The notes beneath the pieces were generated by a model that was not told where the DNA came from, did no database searches, and was given only the letters and a program-made list of their open reading frames with translations. The position numbers were made by a program, and so were the translations under genes. From assembly GCF_010015585.1 (NCBI RefSeq), contig NW_022985071.1:956100-1020099 (forward strand): DNA of 64,000 nucleotides, written 5' to 3'. Source of the stretch: Eremomyces bilateralis CBS 781.70. Taxonomy: Eukaryota > Ascomycota > Dothideomycetes > Eremomycetales > Eremomycetaceae. This document shows, piece by piece, positions 1 to 11,615 of the stretch. The first letter of the stretch is position 1, and every line of letters starts with the position of its first letter.

Positions 1-1
1 T

Positions 2-1672
2 CTTAATTGGTTAGGCGAGAAGCCGGCTGGGACGCCGGGCAATAACATTCGACTCGAGCGGAGACGAGAAGAGGCCGAAAGAGCTAAACGGGACGATCCG
101 TTGCAGGACGACGATGATCATGATTTGGCCGATGGCACACCTCAAATCTCCTTTGAACCCGACGGAGACACACTGATCGATCCTCGCCTTGAAGGGACCG
201 CGGCAATATCAGGGGAAAACAACGGGCTGGTAGACTCATCGCTTTTAGCCAATGACTCCTATCCTCCTATTTCAGACGTAATTCCTGACGATGCCTTCGA
301 CTATCCGTTCCATTCCGATTATGTCGACCATTCGCATTTGATGAATCAAAACGATCAGCCAGGTGAAGGAAATGGGAATAGCGATTCCTCCCTCTTCCCA
401 GACCTTCTAAATCCGAAAAGCAAGAAGCGGAGCCGGTTCAGTGAAGCTAATGGCGGACTCCAGAAGAAGCGAAAAGCCGACGAAGCTGGATCGAATGGCG
501 CCCCAAAGAAGATTGCATCGAAGCAATATCAGCAAGAACAGGAGAAGAAGCGCCTTGATAAGGCTAAGAAAGATGGCCGTTATATTCAGACGCTTGCGGC
601 GATGCGCGGCAAGAGAAAATTAATCAAATTGAACCTGCAGCCGGATAATTTCAGAACCAAGCTGCTGGAGATTCAAGCGGCAAAACGGAAAGGCGCGCCC
701 AATAATTCCCAACCTTCGACGAAACCCCGGAAGACCACCACGCTTCTTCAGTCCGACATTACCCAAGCGAATGAGCTACAATTGGGCACCCCGTTCGATA
801 TGCGGCCCAAGAAACCGGCGAACATTTTCAAAGCTCGCGTGGAGGAGGACGCTGAGTATCGATCTAGAGCTCGACCAAAGAAAAACAAGTTGGATGCAGT
901 ACCGTCTGCGTCAAGACCAAGGACGAGGGTTCAACAGTTCGAGGACATCGAAGTCGACTCCGACGAGGAAATGACTGAGGTGCTTCCGAAGAAAGACCGC
1001 CGCCGTGAGCGCCGAGGGTCAGGTGACAACGATATCCCGGACGAGCTTCCGGACAACTGGAAGGACGGGATGGCCAACCCACGTCGTAATAAGACCTCCA
1101 CGAACGGAGGCGATCGTCGTCCCACGATGGCCCAGAAAGCGCTGAGGATCCGACCCTCTGGCACTGGTGCGAGCGCCGATAACATAAACGTGGACGGTAC
1201 AGCGAGCGATACTGACTCGGTCCTGGACAGCCCAGACCGTAAACGTGGCAACGAGAGCCACCGAGCTACGGCGAAGTCAACCGGCGACCCGTCGGGCACG
1301 GCGAATTCCATCGCGCAGTCGGCCGCGAAGATGCTGGGGGAAGAGAATCGACGTGTCAAGCTGCTTGCCGCGCGTTGGGCCGAAGGGGAAGATGTGACCA
1401 TGAACGACAGTCCCGACGCCGCAAGCGTGGGCGCTCCTGGTCCGACGATGAAAAAGACGCGAAAGTCGGGGAGACCACGGGCGGGCCCGGCGAGTAAAGT
1501 CAAGCAGAGCGTGCCGGCCAAAGGGCGGACTGTCACAGAGACTACGATTGAAATCTCGAGCGGCGAGAGTAGCGATGATAGCAGCGAGAATGAGATCCCG
1601 TCGGGACTGGCGACGCCGAATGGCCGGGTGGCATCTTCAAAGGTTGTCGATGTATGGGTTAAGCGGCTCTGA
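2..1672 (+). CDS. C-terminal part of an unrecognised basic/acidic nuclear-type protein (5' end outside window)
   Basis: The reading frame is open from base 2 to the TGA at 1670-1672, so the gene starts upstream of the window. About 556 residues are visible. They are mostly low complexity: an acidic Asp/Glu stretch near the start, then Lys/Arg-rich blocks (KSKKRSR, KKRKADE), a predicted helical segment with a YIQTLAAMRGKRKLIKLNL core, and a Ser/Asp/Glu-rich tail that reads IEISSGESSDDSSENE. A KSGRPRAGP sequence near the end has the GRP core of an AT-hook. Multiple nuclear-localisation-like clusters suggest a chromatin or DNA-related protein, but no catalytic domain is visible here and I do not recognise the family. 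No intron is needed in the visible part. The first Met-like codon at 101 is TTG and is not a start. Confidence 0.7.
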   Translation, partial: LNWLGEKPAGTPGNNIRLERRREEAERAKRDDPLQDDDDHDLADGTPQISFEPDGDTLIDPRLEGTAAISGENNGLVDSSLLANDSYPPISDVIPDDAFDYPFHSDYVDHSHLMNQNDQPGEGNGNSDSSLFPDLLNPKSKKRSRFSEANGGLQKKRKADEAGSNGAPKKIASKQYQQEQEKKRLDKAKKDGRYIQTLAAMRGKRKLIKLNLQPDNFRTKLLEIQAAKRKGAPNNSQPSTKPRKTTTLLQSDITQANELQLGTPFDMRPKKPANIFKARVEEDAEYRSRARPKKNKLDAVPSASRPRTRVQQFEDIEVDSDEEMTEVLPKKDRRRERRGSGDNDIPDELPDNWKDGMANPRRNKTSTNGGDRRPTMAQKALRIRPSGTGASADNINVDGTASDTDSVLDSPDRKRGNESHRATAKSTGDPSGTANSIAQSAAKMLGEENRRVKLLAARWAEGEDVTMNDSPDAASVGAPGPTMKKTRKSGRPRAGPASKVKQSVPAKGRTVTETTIEISSGESSDDSSENEIPSGLATPNGRVASSKVVDVWVKRL

Positions 1673-1963
1673 GGTTCCTGCCAGAGACGCACGGGTGAAG
1701 CGTTGGATTGAGATGGGCAGGGAGGTTGTGATGGATCCAACACTGAAGATGCAAGACATGCGTGGAGTCCTTGCTGGCATCGGGTCTTGGGTTCATTCTG
1801 CATGTACTCTCGCATGGAGAACCAGAACTAAACGGTCACACACAGTCAACAAGGTTAATGGACAGGTATATGCACCATTTCCATAGTTCATTGAATAGGA
1901 CTGAGACCGGTAACCCCCCTCCCAGGTTGTTGTATGAGCAGAGCATGGAGATTCCCGGTGACG

Positions 1964-2726
1964 TTAACTCGCCCATCCCGCTGCCCAACCTGCCATTTCA
2001 TCTGTAGTGATTTCTCTGGTTCTCATCGAAATCGACGATCCGAATTCCCCTCGCTCCAACAAATAGCATGCCAGTATATGCTTGCACACCGGTACGGACC
2101 CCGTCTCGTCCGCAAGCCGACTATCCAGACTACACCCGCCGTACGACGGAGCGCCAACCTCTCCCGCATCGACGCTATGCACGTGCTGGTTTTGCTCGAA
2201 GCCCACTACGTCGACGTCCGGAGGGAACGCGGCAAAGACGAACGCTGGACAGGAGCAGTTCCAGGAGGCGAGACTGACTTCGTAGACCAGTTCCGCGGTT
2301 GGTTGTTGCAGCTCCTGAATCGGGGATTCTGAGATTCCCGCCGCCATAGGGGTGGTGCGAGCGGAAGCGTCCGACGGTTCCGCTTGGGCGGACTGGACGA
2401 GATACGTAGCGGCCGACTGCCACGGTTCTAGATTGAACGTCAGCCATGATGCAGATAGAGGGATACCAAATCCACTTCCACGTACCTCGGGAGCCAACGC
2501 GTGAATCTGGTCGTTGTTTGCAGACGACCTTCGTGATGAGTTTCCGATCCATCAAATCCAGCGCGGCGAGAAGCTCGGAAGGGAAGATGGAATGGAGGGT
2601 CAGGAAGGCATCTCGTTGATCCTGTTGATGGAGATCCAGCGGATTGTCCGCATTGCTGGTCCCAAGCTTAATGGAGGCGCAGAGAGCGGTCACGAAGGCG
2701 CGTTTGGAGGGGAGGTCGGACGGCAT
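1964..2726 (-). CDS. SWIM zinc-finger protein, Shu2/Sws1 (ZSWIM7)-like
   Basis: Two exons, complement(2486..2726) and complement(1964..2427), are separated by a 58-nt intron (donor GTACGT, acceptor TCTAG). They give about 234 residues. The C-terminal half holds a SWIM zinc-finger pattern: CSCPAF, then about 55 residues, then CKHILACYL, which is the CxC...CxH ligand set. SWIM proteins of the Shu2/Sws1 class work with Rad51 paralogues in homologous recombination. The length and single C-terminal SWIM motif fit that class, but no ortholog assignment can be proven here. The open frame extends upstream to a GTG at 2795 behind a stop, so the ATG at 2726 is the first possible start unless a 5' exon exists. 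The spacer between the two ligand pairs is long for a SWIM motif. Confidence 0.75.
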
Positions 2727-5700
2727 GTTTCCAAAGGTTGTGAATCCATCATCACCGCTAGCGAGATTGACTGGCGAGGGAATTGTCTTGACCACGATTA
2801 AGGCTTAAGTTGTTGGGCGGCGTGACGGAAGCAAATACAAGAACTTGTTGCAGACGGTGGCAGATGGACGGAAGTATTCCGTTCCCAGTATGGGAATTAG
2901 GGCCCTGTGGGAAGGACAGTGTTGGATTTGGTTGAGTGAAAGGAAGTACTTCTATCATCTCAATACCTACGTACTTATGGAGCAGATTTCACACAATTAC
3001 CAACTCACAAATTCACCAGATACCAGGAGGGATGGATGGAGGTTAGAATAAAGCCGGATTGACTTGCATTGAAGCCTGCATTGAAAGCATTGAAGCCGTC
3101 AAGGATGAAGGGCGGCGGGAAGCATCGCGAGAATTCGGAAATCGGACCTCCGAACGGGAGACAAGGGGTATTAAACCCTTCCGAATGATCGGCAACCCCT
3201 CCCGACTCCCGTTCCATTGTATCCGAATTGATACGGAGTATTATTACTTGATCGTCAGTAGGAATGCTCACAGCCTCCATCATGGGGCCAAGAGTGGTAC
3301 AAACTAAACTATATGCATGTCCATCATCATCCATCTCCAAAGATCGTATGTTTCTTACGCATCGCCACCATCCAAGTCCTGGAAAGTGTAATTGCCCCAA
3401 TCTCCGATGCGTCGAAGTCGTCGCACCATAACACCACCATCCACACCTGACGGCTAGGACCTGTCGCAAGCAAGCCACTCTGCAGCCATCAGCGATCGGG
3501 TCGCAACGAGGGCTCCCGTCATGCGTTGCTCCTGCGCTAGGTTCTTCATCAACCCGCGACCACCCCATCCTTGTGACTGATTCCCGGGAGACCATCCGGG
3601 ATGTGTCGATCAGAAGAACAAGAAAGGTGCAGGGCGTGACCATTTCTCCTCATATTCACCCCACCCTTCCAGATTCAAGGTAACAAACAGGAACGTGACC
3701 CCCGGGGAGGGGGGGTGATGATGAAGCGGAGGGTGGTAACCAGGGTGTCCTCGTGTACATAGTAAAGGTACTTTGGACTGATTGCAGGCAGGCAAACGAT
3801 TGCTGGAGGATGCTCACATCCTGCACGATGTCACGTTGTTTGCGATTCTGTGGATGGGGACAGTTAATGAATGGATTGAATTGAGGAAGGCTGATCATTA
3901 AGATCTCAACTTCCAGGGGCGAGTCAATCCCTCAGTGGAAAGCGCATGAAATGCCGCATCAATTGATGAATGGCTTGGCTCAATGCCTAATCCTCGAATG
4001 ACATTCCTTCCATTGGCGATTCCATGCTTCTGTCCAACAAGGGCGTATAAAGGGAACTAACTCTTCAACCTTCGCTGTTGTCTAGGAGGTGAGGGTCTAG
4101 AGCATTGTCCTGTCAGAGGCAAGACTACTTTGTACCGTACCAGCTGGACACTGGTACTCCATATAGAAATATGGATGGAGGTACCTCAATTCCGAAGCGG
4201 GCACGTTTGTTCTCTCCCGCAATGGTACTAAAATACTGGTGACAATTGCATGTCAGCCTGACTGACCCAGTCGGCAGACCGGAATAATGGCGAGTTGCAA
4301 GGGTTAGCCCAATACCAGTAGGATTTAATTGGTGATTGATGGCTCCATTCCACCCTTTGACTCATCGCTCCCCCGTATACCGAGGAGGCGGAGGTCGTCG
4401 ATTCACGATTACTATCGGGGACCAGCAATTGCCCAATCACTCCACCCAATCGACTCTAGATCGAGACCATGGGTGATGTCGTGGCATGTTCGCAACTCAA
4501 CAATTGATCAACCATTGATATGATTCCCATCCCATTGCAGGAGCTGAGGCGATGTGGCGCGGTTTGTTGCGAATTTCATGACTGGGGATCAGATGCGGAT
4601 AGGATCCACGAAATATTGCAGCGAAAGGCGGCCAACAACTGGGCTCAATTGACCGAGACAGCCTTGGGACACTGCAGGATGGACATGCTAAACAAAGAGG
4701 GAATCCTGAATTCAACCCGATTTGCTTGGTCGCCTCATGGGTCGCCAGGATGCATATCGGGTTGTTTTCAGAACAATGCTGCCTGGCGATATGCCTCCGA
4801 CGGTGACACGTGGATTCCTCCGCCTCCCTTTCACGGGTTTCATCATTCTGAAAAGCCCCGTCTACATTCATACATAGTGGTTCTAATTGACACCTGGGTT
4901 GCTCATTTGCCTCAGGTTTGGGACCGTTCGAATCAATTGAAAGCAAGTGATGGGGGAGCAAGGGGCCATGATTGACGTGTACAAGTTGCAAGGAGGGCGA
5001 ATATTTCTCAATTGCAGTTCTTTCCTCAGTTCATGTGTCGCTGCTAGATTAGGGATGACACTGCATTAATAATGATAGTGAGAAGGAGGAGGATGAACCA
5101 TGAACCAAATGAAGTCGGTATGAAGTATGAAGTGTTTTGCCCTGTCCGATACTCCGATGGTCGAAATCGGGGTAGTGGGCCTCCCGTCCGTTGCCCACCT
5201 GGCCACCCCCGCCACCAGTCCGTGATCCACATGAACGACCAGAAATACGGCAGGATTGATACAGTATCCAGTAGAATACTCCGTACTAAAATGTATCGTA
5301 TGAGATCTAGTGGATACCAATTCAGGGTAATCTGACCCCCCTTCACTCAGTGGCGGAGCACGGTGCGGGCGGGAGCATTCGCTGGGGAGTCGGAACCAGA
5401 AGACTCACAACCATCGAGATAATGGTGCCCGATCACAAGCGCGGGCAATTCTTCATGGGAAGAGTCATACTAGTGCATAATGTGGAATTGAGTCCTCCAC
5501 AAAGCCATTGACCAACAATTGATTAAGAATTCGAAAAGGCAGCGTGGCCGTCACTCATGGCGATGGTGGGCTGGAGAGTGATAGATCACTGATCAGATGC
5601 CATCAGATGCCCTCATCCTTGGCTCATACCCCCCTCTCGGTTCTAATACGGAGGTTTGTCATTGATTGGAAATCCAAGCGGAATCAGGCTATCCACATCT

Positions 5701-7199
5701 GACACATGACGCCTGACGAGTGACTCCTTGGTTGATGGTTCATGGCTGTTTCTCCCCGTCTGTTCGCCAGTGGTGTTTTTTGGTTTTGCCATCCATCACC
5801 AATTCACCATCCATGCATCACCTCCATCTTCCCTCCCCTCCTCCCCCAATTCCCCAATGCCGCAGCCTGATTGACCAATCCTGGCTCCTCTCCATCCGCC
5901 TCCCAGACTGCACCTTCACACTGGTCCATTTGATTCTGGCTCCTCCCGAGGGGGAGGCATGGGGACTGGGGGAGGTGCTGCAGTTAACGGGGGCTATTAT
6001 TTCTATCAGCTATTTCTGTCGCCCTCCATTATGGATGGCGTTGGTGAGATGCGAGGGACAAGGCCAGATGGATGGATCATGCGCAATGCCGTCGGCCTTC
6101 CTGCAGGCAACGACTCAGGCGCGTAAGACGATACTTCGCAATTGGATTTGCAATTCGCTTTCAATCCTCCCTCTCTCGGTGAGTCGGTAGTTTTCCCTCT
6201 CTCAGCCCTTTCCCCTTTCAGGAACCTGACCGGCGGCCTTCGTTCGGATTCTTGCGACATCTTTACGTGGTGCGCGGTCGGCGGTTTATTCGTCCGCTAT
6301 TAATACCGGTATTTGGGGGATTCCTTCCCTTAACCGACTTACTCACCTACTCATCCATCATCCATTGTTTCAGTGTTGGGAACTGACTGGGGGATGACCT
6401 ATGGGTAGGGAGGAGGGAGGAGTCATCTGGACGACTGAACCACATCTACTCCACGCTAAGTCCGGTCGTATGGTACTATGAGTTATGATACGGTACTCAC
6501 TTGTCCTCTGCAAGACACACACACATCATCTGCAGTCTGCATCCCCCCAGTCACTCCACAGTCCACGTCGCCCCCCTCCCAGTGCCCAATTCCATCATCC
6601 ATCCGCGCCCAAACTCTCCCCCCCAAGTCCAAGTCCCATCTCGTCAGATTCTACCTAATTCTTCGCTTCGCTGCAGCCTATTCTTGATCCAAAAGGCGGT
6701 TTCTAATCGGGCTGGCCCATAAAACTGCTTTTGTTTCCCCCATTTTCCCTTCTTCTTCCTTTTCGGGGCTTTCCTTGTGTCACCACTTTCGCTCCTCGCC
6801 GTGTCGCGTGTGCTTGGTTCCTAGCAACGCCCTTCACCACCACCACATCCTCCGTTTGCACACGAGAACATTGTCGATTGTGAGTGTGACTGGTACTCTT
6901 CACTCGAAGAATGGTCCAGTCAGTTTTGCTGTCACTGAGAACCGTGGATTTGGACGATTCGGTCCAATATAAACTCCGTCGGACCTGCGCCTTAACACCG
7001 TTGCCACCCTTGGTCCTCATCGCCGTTGCCTACCAAACCGACTATATCCAACGATAAATACCACCTTCGACGAGAACCTTCGACGAGAACAGTCACACCT
7101 ATTCATTCATCAATAGCGACACTGCTTTATTGTCGCTATTCACCATTCAGCCAACGGTACCAAATTCACCGCACCGGACTGCAGTCCATCGCCGACACC
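2727..7199. other. 4.5 kb gene-free divergent intergenic region
   Basis: No open frame here shows conserved protein features; the frames are short and overlap on both strands. The region lies between two divergent genes (SWIM protein leftwards, SWIRM protein rightwards). It holds CCAAT-type boxes (for example GACCAATCC near 5874), a CA run near 6527-6536 and a long C/T-rich tract at about 6520-6660 typical of fungal promoters and 5' leaders. The last 170 bp is open in frame with the SWIRM gene but contains no in-frame ATG. It most likely holds promoters, 5' leaders or non-coding transcripts. Confidence 0.6.
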
Positions 7200-8354
7200 A
7201 TGGCTGCCCACCGCTTTATAACCCCCAATTCCCACGCTCCACGAGGCTTCGACATCCATTCAATTCTCTCTCCACCCGAATCAGGGCGCATCGAATCTTT
7301 CTCTCCAACTTCCGTCTCAGCGATCCGAACGCCCCGATCTTCATTCACATCGGACAACGCGGTGATGCCGTCGAAAGATATCAACGCCAACCGGGTGATG
7401 GGCCCGACCCTCCGGGCTCCTCTCCCCATCTCTCCTCCCATCTCCCCGGCTACAAATCTCGTCGACAACTCCAAATCTCAGGCCGTCGAGGGCGACACGT
7501 CCAGGGACCCACTTCTCTATCCGGTTGATTTCCCAGCTACCGGCACCGTTCTCCCTGCAAGTGAGCCTTTGTTTCCAGATGGGCAACCAGACCCGTCCAT
7601 GGATGCTGTGGTCGATCAGCACATGAAGTCGAATTCCTTTGCTGTAGCTGGTACCGAACCCCCCTCTCGAGCCGAGTACCTGCTGGTCGCATCATGTTGC
7701 TCCCGAATCCACCAGCTGGTGGACAAGAGTCCGGGAGGTTACATGGCTTCCACCCTCAAGGACAACGATGTGTACCGGAAGAGGAAGTTGGAAGACACCA
7801 TCGTTTCGGCTCACCGGAGACTTGCGCCCGCACCGAACAAACGACCCCGCCTCCATGCTCCCCCTTCCGCTCCCCGGACGCCGCGAGGTCCTAAGCGAAC
7901 CTCCTCCATCTCGACCAAGCCTGTCTTCGGGAACGATCGTCTCTCCAACCCGGTCCCCAAGGCACCTCGCGCTCCGACCTCTCGCGATGACGTGGAGTTC
8001 GATTCCCTTCCGGACTACTGCCCGCCCCTTGCCACGCTCGGCAGCAACAGCAAGGCGTTGAAGGGCGACTGGAAGGGCCAGGCTCTCGATCTTTCGCAGG
8101 ACAAAGACCGCGAGCTTCTTCACGAAGCCGAGGTGGCCATCGCCGCCACGCTCCGTCTCTCCTGCGCGACCTACCTGTGCAGCAAGCGACGCATCTTCCA
8201 AGGCCGCCTCGAGGCTCTCACCAAAGGCAAGGAGTTCCGCAAGACCGATGCCCAGCAGGCGTGCAAGATCGATGTGAACAAGGCGAGCAAGCTGTGGACG
8301 GCGTACGACCGGGTGGGCTGGTTCCACCCCGAGTTCTTTCGCCAGTTCCTTTAA
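7200..8354 (+). CDS. SWIRM-domain protein (Laf1/Fun19-like)
   Basis: Single-exon gene of 384 residues starting at the first in-frame ATG (7200). The N-terminus reads MAAHRFITPNSHAPRGFDIHSILSPPE, with an SILSPPE-type motif common in fungal regulators. The middle is Pro/Ser/Arg-rich and disordered, with basic clusters (NKRPRLHAPP). The C-terminal 80 residues form a SWIRM domain: LHEAEVAIAATLRLS, then a YLCSKRRIF segment, the helix ACKIDVNKASKLWTAYDRVGW and the terminal FHPEFFRQFL. SWIRM domains bind DNA or partners in chromatin complexes. The layout of a disordered N-terminus with a SWIRM at the very C-terminus matches fission yeast Laf1/Laf2 and yeast Fun19, which are linked to a histone deacetylase complex. 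Function here is inferred from that family. The upstream 4.5 kb may hold a long leader. Confidence 0.85.
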   Translation: MAAHRFITPNSHAPRGFDIHSILSPPESGRIESFSPTSVSAIRTPRSSFTSDNAVMPSKDINANRVMGPTLRAPLPISPPISPATNLVDNSKSQAVEGDTSRDPLLYPVDFPATGTVLPASEPLFPDGQPDPSMDAVVDQHMKSNSFAVAGTEPPSRAEYLLVASCCSRIHQLVDKSPGGYMASTLKDNDVYRKRKLEDTIVSAHRRLAPAPNKRPRLHAPPSAPRTPRGPKRTSSISTKPVFGNDRLSNPVPKAPRAPTSRDDVEFDSLPDYCPPLATLGSNSKALKGDWKGQALDLSQDKDRELLHEAEVAIAATLRLSCATYLCSKRRIFQGRLEALTKGKEFRKTDAQQACKIDVNKASKLWTAYDRVGWFHPEFFRQFL

Positions 8355-9425
8355 ATGGCCATTCAATTATGACTCTACCACGACATGGATGACCAAGATA
8401 CCTCATAGGCGCTAAATTGGAATTGCTTTGCAATCCTAGGTTGCGCATCGGGTGTCAGCCACAACTCGTGGTCTTTTCGATGGAACAGATGAATCCCTCG
8501 TTGGGTACTGATTTCCTATGTTCTGTTCTCTCTCAATATGATTTGCATGAGCACCGTGAGCCTGGACTGTTATTTTCCCCCATCCCTTTTCATCCCCACG
8601 TGGTGTTTTCGCATTGATGGGTTTCTTCATGCCGACTAGACGTCATGGGTCTGGTGTTTTCTGGGATTCGAATTCGAATCATGTGCGTGCCCCAATTTGA
8701 CGACCTTCGGCAACTACTCGGCGTTTGGAATGGACTCAGGGACAGTCATGGTTTTCGGTTCATCACACATACCCCTCTCAGTCAGTCGGGGGCAGCGAAG
8801 GATGCAGTGATGCAGTGATGCAGTGGTTGGGTACGGTTGGGAAGTAGAGCAATCGTTTGGCAGGCTTTGGCCTCAGATAGGCTAGTCATGAGAGTCGTCC
8901 TCGTATGGGGACTTGACATCCGATCGCTCAGATATGACCAATTGAAGATAGAATAATCCACATCATTCTCTCATCGAGTGAACGAGAGCATATAATGCTG
9001 GACTATTTCGTGCACCGAAAATCAATAATAAATAATAAAATTATGTTCAGTTGTCAGCAGAAACTTGGCCGTTAGTGGCGGGTGGCAGCGGACGGAGACA
9101 GCCAGATTCTTAGCCCCCAGCCAAGGCGTAGGTAATAATAACTAACACTGCTAGATCGGACCCCGGCGCATGCGCTCCAGCAATTCAGTATCAACCTCAC
9201 ATCCTCACTCCGTGTACGTGTACAGCCGTAAACTCCTTGTCACTACTCTCGTCACCCAACACATCGATTCTTCGTCATCTACCCTACTGAACCGCTCTGT
9301 CGTTCACTGAGTAGGATATCAACCGATCATTTCCCGGCGCCTTCCACCGCGTGTTCTTGGGACCATTTTCCAGCATCGCTCGGTCGATGCTGGTGCATTA
9401 ACCATTGCCAGGAACCTTCTCCGCC
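8355..9425. other. intergenic region; minor 8-bp tandem repeat
   Basis: No gene is visible. It contains the 3' region of the SWIRM gene and the promoter of the CDC50-like gene. GATGCAGT is repeated three times in tandem at 8801-8824, and an A/T-rich patch lies at 9020-9045. Confidence 0.6.
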
Positions 9426-10983
9426 ATGTCGTCCCAGGATGCTCCCAAGCCAGACTCCATCAGGTCGGAGGAAAGGCAAATCGAGGATAGCAAGAAGAAG
9501 ACCAAGAGCAAAAGACCGGCCAGTATGCCGACCCCTTCAGCATCAATCTTCGTAGTTCCACCGCTGACGGCTTCTTTGCACCGCAGACACGGCCTTCCGA
9601 CAACAGCGGTTGAAAGCATGGCAGTACGTGACGACGCTCGTGGTTGGACCATTCGGATATATCTAATCTTGCCCTTTTAGACCGATCCTGACGCCCAAAA
9701 CCGTTCTCCCGCTCTTCTTCATAGTCGGCATCATATTCGCTCCCATCGGCGGGCTTTTGTTATGGGCGAGCAGTCTGGTACGCAAAATCGGAGGACTGAG
9801 ATATCATGGATTATCATGCTGACTACAACGCTCGGTTATCTAGGTGGAAGAAATATCGATCGATTACTCCCCATGCGTCTTCGATGCGCCTGATGCCCCC
9901 GCATGGGCGGATGTCCCCTCCGACAAGGTCTCCAAATATTTCAAACCGTCCGATTACGGTGCGGGAACCCCGCCACAATGGCAGAAATCCACCGTGGAGA
10001 TCAAGTACGATGGGGTTGGTCTATCTACCCCCGTTTGCTCCCTTCAATTCGACATCACGAACGAGATTGGGCCTCCAGTTCTCTTCTATTACCGATTGAC
10101 CAACTTCTACCAAAATCACCGACGATATGTCAAGTCATTTGACGTATCCCAATTGAAAGGAGATGCGGTACCCCAAGGCTCCCTTGCCTCGGACTGCGAC
10201 CCCTTGCGAGTGAACCCGAACGGCACCGCCTACTATCCATGCGGCTTGATTGCCAACTCCTTCTTCAACGATACGTTCACCACGCCCGTCCTGACCAATG
10301 CCGCCAAATCTTCCGACCCGCGCGAGGCATACAATATGACGGCCAAGGGCATCGCCTGGGCGAGCGAAGCGGATCTGTACGGGAAGTCGGCCTACAAAAA
10401 CGACGAAGTCGTCCCTCCTCCCAACTGGCACGATCGATTCCCCAATGATTACACCGATTCCAACCCGATGCCGGACTTCCACCAAGACGAGGCGTTCCAG
10501 GTCTGGATGCGGACGGCCGGTCTTCCCAACTTCAGCAAGCTCGCGATGAGGAACGACCAGGCGCCCATGAAGGCTGGCAGGTATCAGGTGGAGATCAACG
10601 ACTGTAAAGAATGCTACCGAACCACGAAACCGACACTCCGTGGCTAATCGCTTCTAGACTTCCCGGTTACAACATATGGCGGCACCAAGTCCATCATGAT
10701 ATCGACCCGGACCGTCATGGGGGGGAAAAATCCATTCTTGGGCATCGCCTATGTGGTGGTGGGCGGGCTATGCATCCTCCTCGGTGCCTTGTTCACGGCG
10801 ACGCATTTGATCAAACCCAGGTAAGATACCGGACACCCCGCGTTCTGGAGCAACAAGAATGACATGCTGACTCGGCGGTGTCATAGAAAACTTGGAGATC
10901 ATACGTACCTCACATGGAACAGCGACCAGCAGGACACGGCGACGGCGACCGGCCGGGCTCCACGAACGAATGAAGCGGCATGA
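9426..10983 (+). CDS. CDC50/Lem3-family non-catalytic subunit of P4-ATPase flippase
   Basis: Six exons: 9426..9522, 9587..9623, 9681..9777, 9844..10603, 10658..10820, 10887..10983, giving 416 residues. CDC50 proteins are obligate partners of P4-type ATPases that move phospholipids to the cytosolic leaflet; they are needed for exit of the complex from the ER and for polarised growth. Seen here: a Lys-rich cytosolic N-terminus, the family signature [19 protein letters not shown] before TM1 ([19 protein letters not shown]), and a large luminal domain with Asn-glycosylation sites and paired Cys (C in [26 protein letters not shown]). TM2 is [20 protein letters not shown], followed by a short cytosolic tail. 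The [10 protein letters not shown] and YGGTKS motifs are also family hallmarks. Exon 2 is only 37 nt. Phases all close, and length is normal for fungal members. Confidence 0.95.
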
Positions 10984-11615
10984 TGAATCCACGGATCTAG
11001 ATCGGGTCTTATTTATGTCTCAGTTTTTCCTTTAAGGTTTCCTTCTGCATGGAGGGCTTTGGCGGCTGGAGTTGCCCACGGTCGAGAAGAGTCGATAGTT
11101 CGATGTATGGGCGGGGTCCTCTTTTCTCCCGGTTTTTTGTACGAAAGTTCATGTCAAGTTTCCCCTTGGCGTCGTGGATTCCGATTGTTCTAGAATCAAA
11201 TGCGTTGTTACCATGTGCTTGTTTCTCTCTTCCACCAGATTCAGATCTCCGTTCCCCAGATGTCCCCTCTTTGTTCGCGAGGATCCGATCCGATCCGAAT
11301 GTGTGTCGATCCTCCATTGTGGTTAGGTCTGTCTGTTGCACAGGTTTTGGAGCAAATTGGTTGTTTACGTTTGGCTGTCGAGCAACGGAACCACGATGCC
11401 CAAAATTCCTGTTCCAAAGACGATGAAGCATATAAGCCCGGTGATCATCCCTCTAGTCTTCAAAGGAGAGAAGCCCGGCAATTCCATTCAGTCTGTCCTT
11501 TTCACTGGATATTGTTCTTCCGCCTAGGGAGAGTCGACATATGGTTGTTTAGTTTGTATCCATTCATCGCTTCTTAAATCTTCCTGAAACTTAGTACCCA
11601 TTCCTTGTCCTCGGC
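10984..11615. other. intergenic region
   Basis: This stretch lies between the CDC50-like gene and the metalloprotease relic. Open frames occur on both strands, but they overlap, lack start context and show no recognisable domain. Confidence 0.5.

Noticed and set aside
931-1815. 294-residue minus-strand open frame
   Set aside because: It is the antisense shadow of the charged C-terminal region at 2-1672; composition is Ser/Pro/Leu noise with no domain.
3005-3643. 212-residue minus-strand open frame in the first large gap
   Set aside because: No conserved motif, mixed hydrophobic/Cys composition and overlapping frames on the other strand; no good splice partners.
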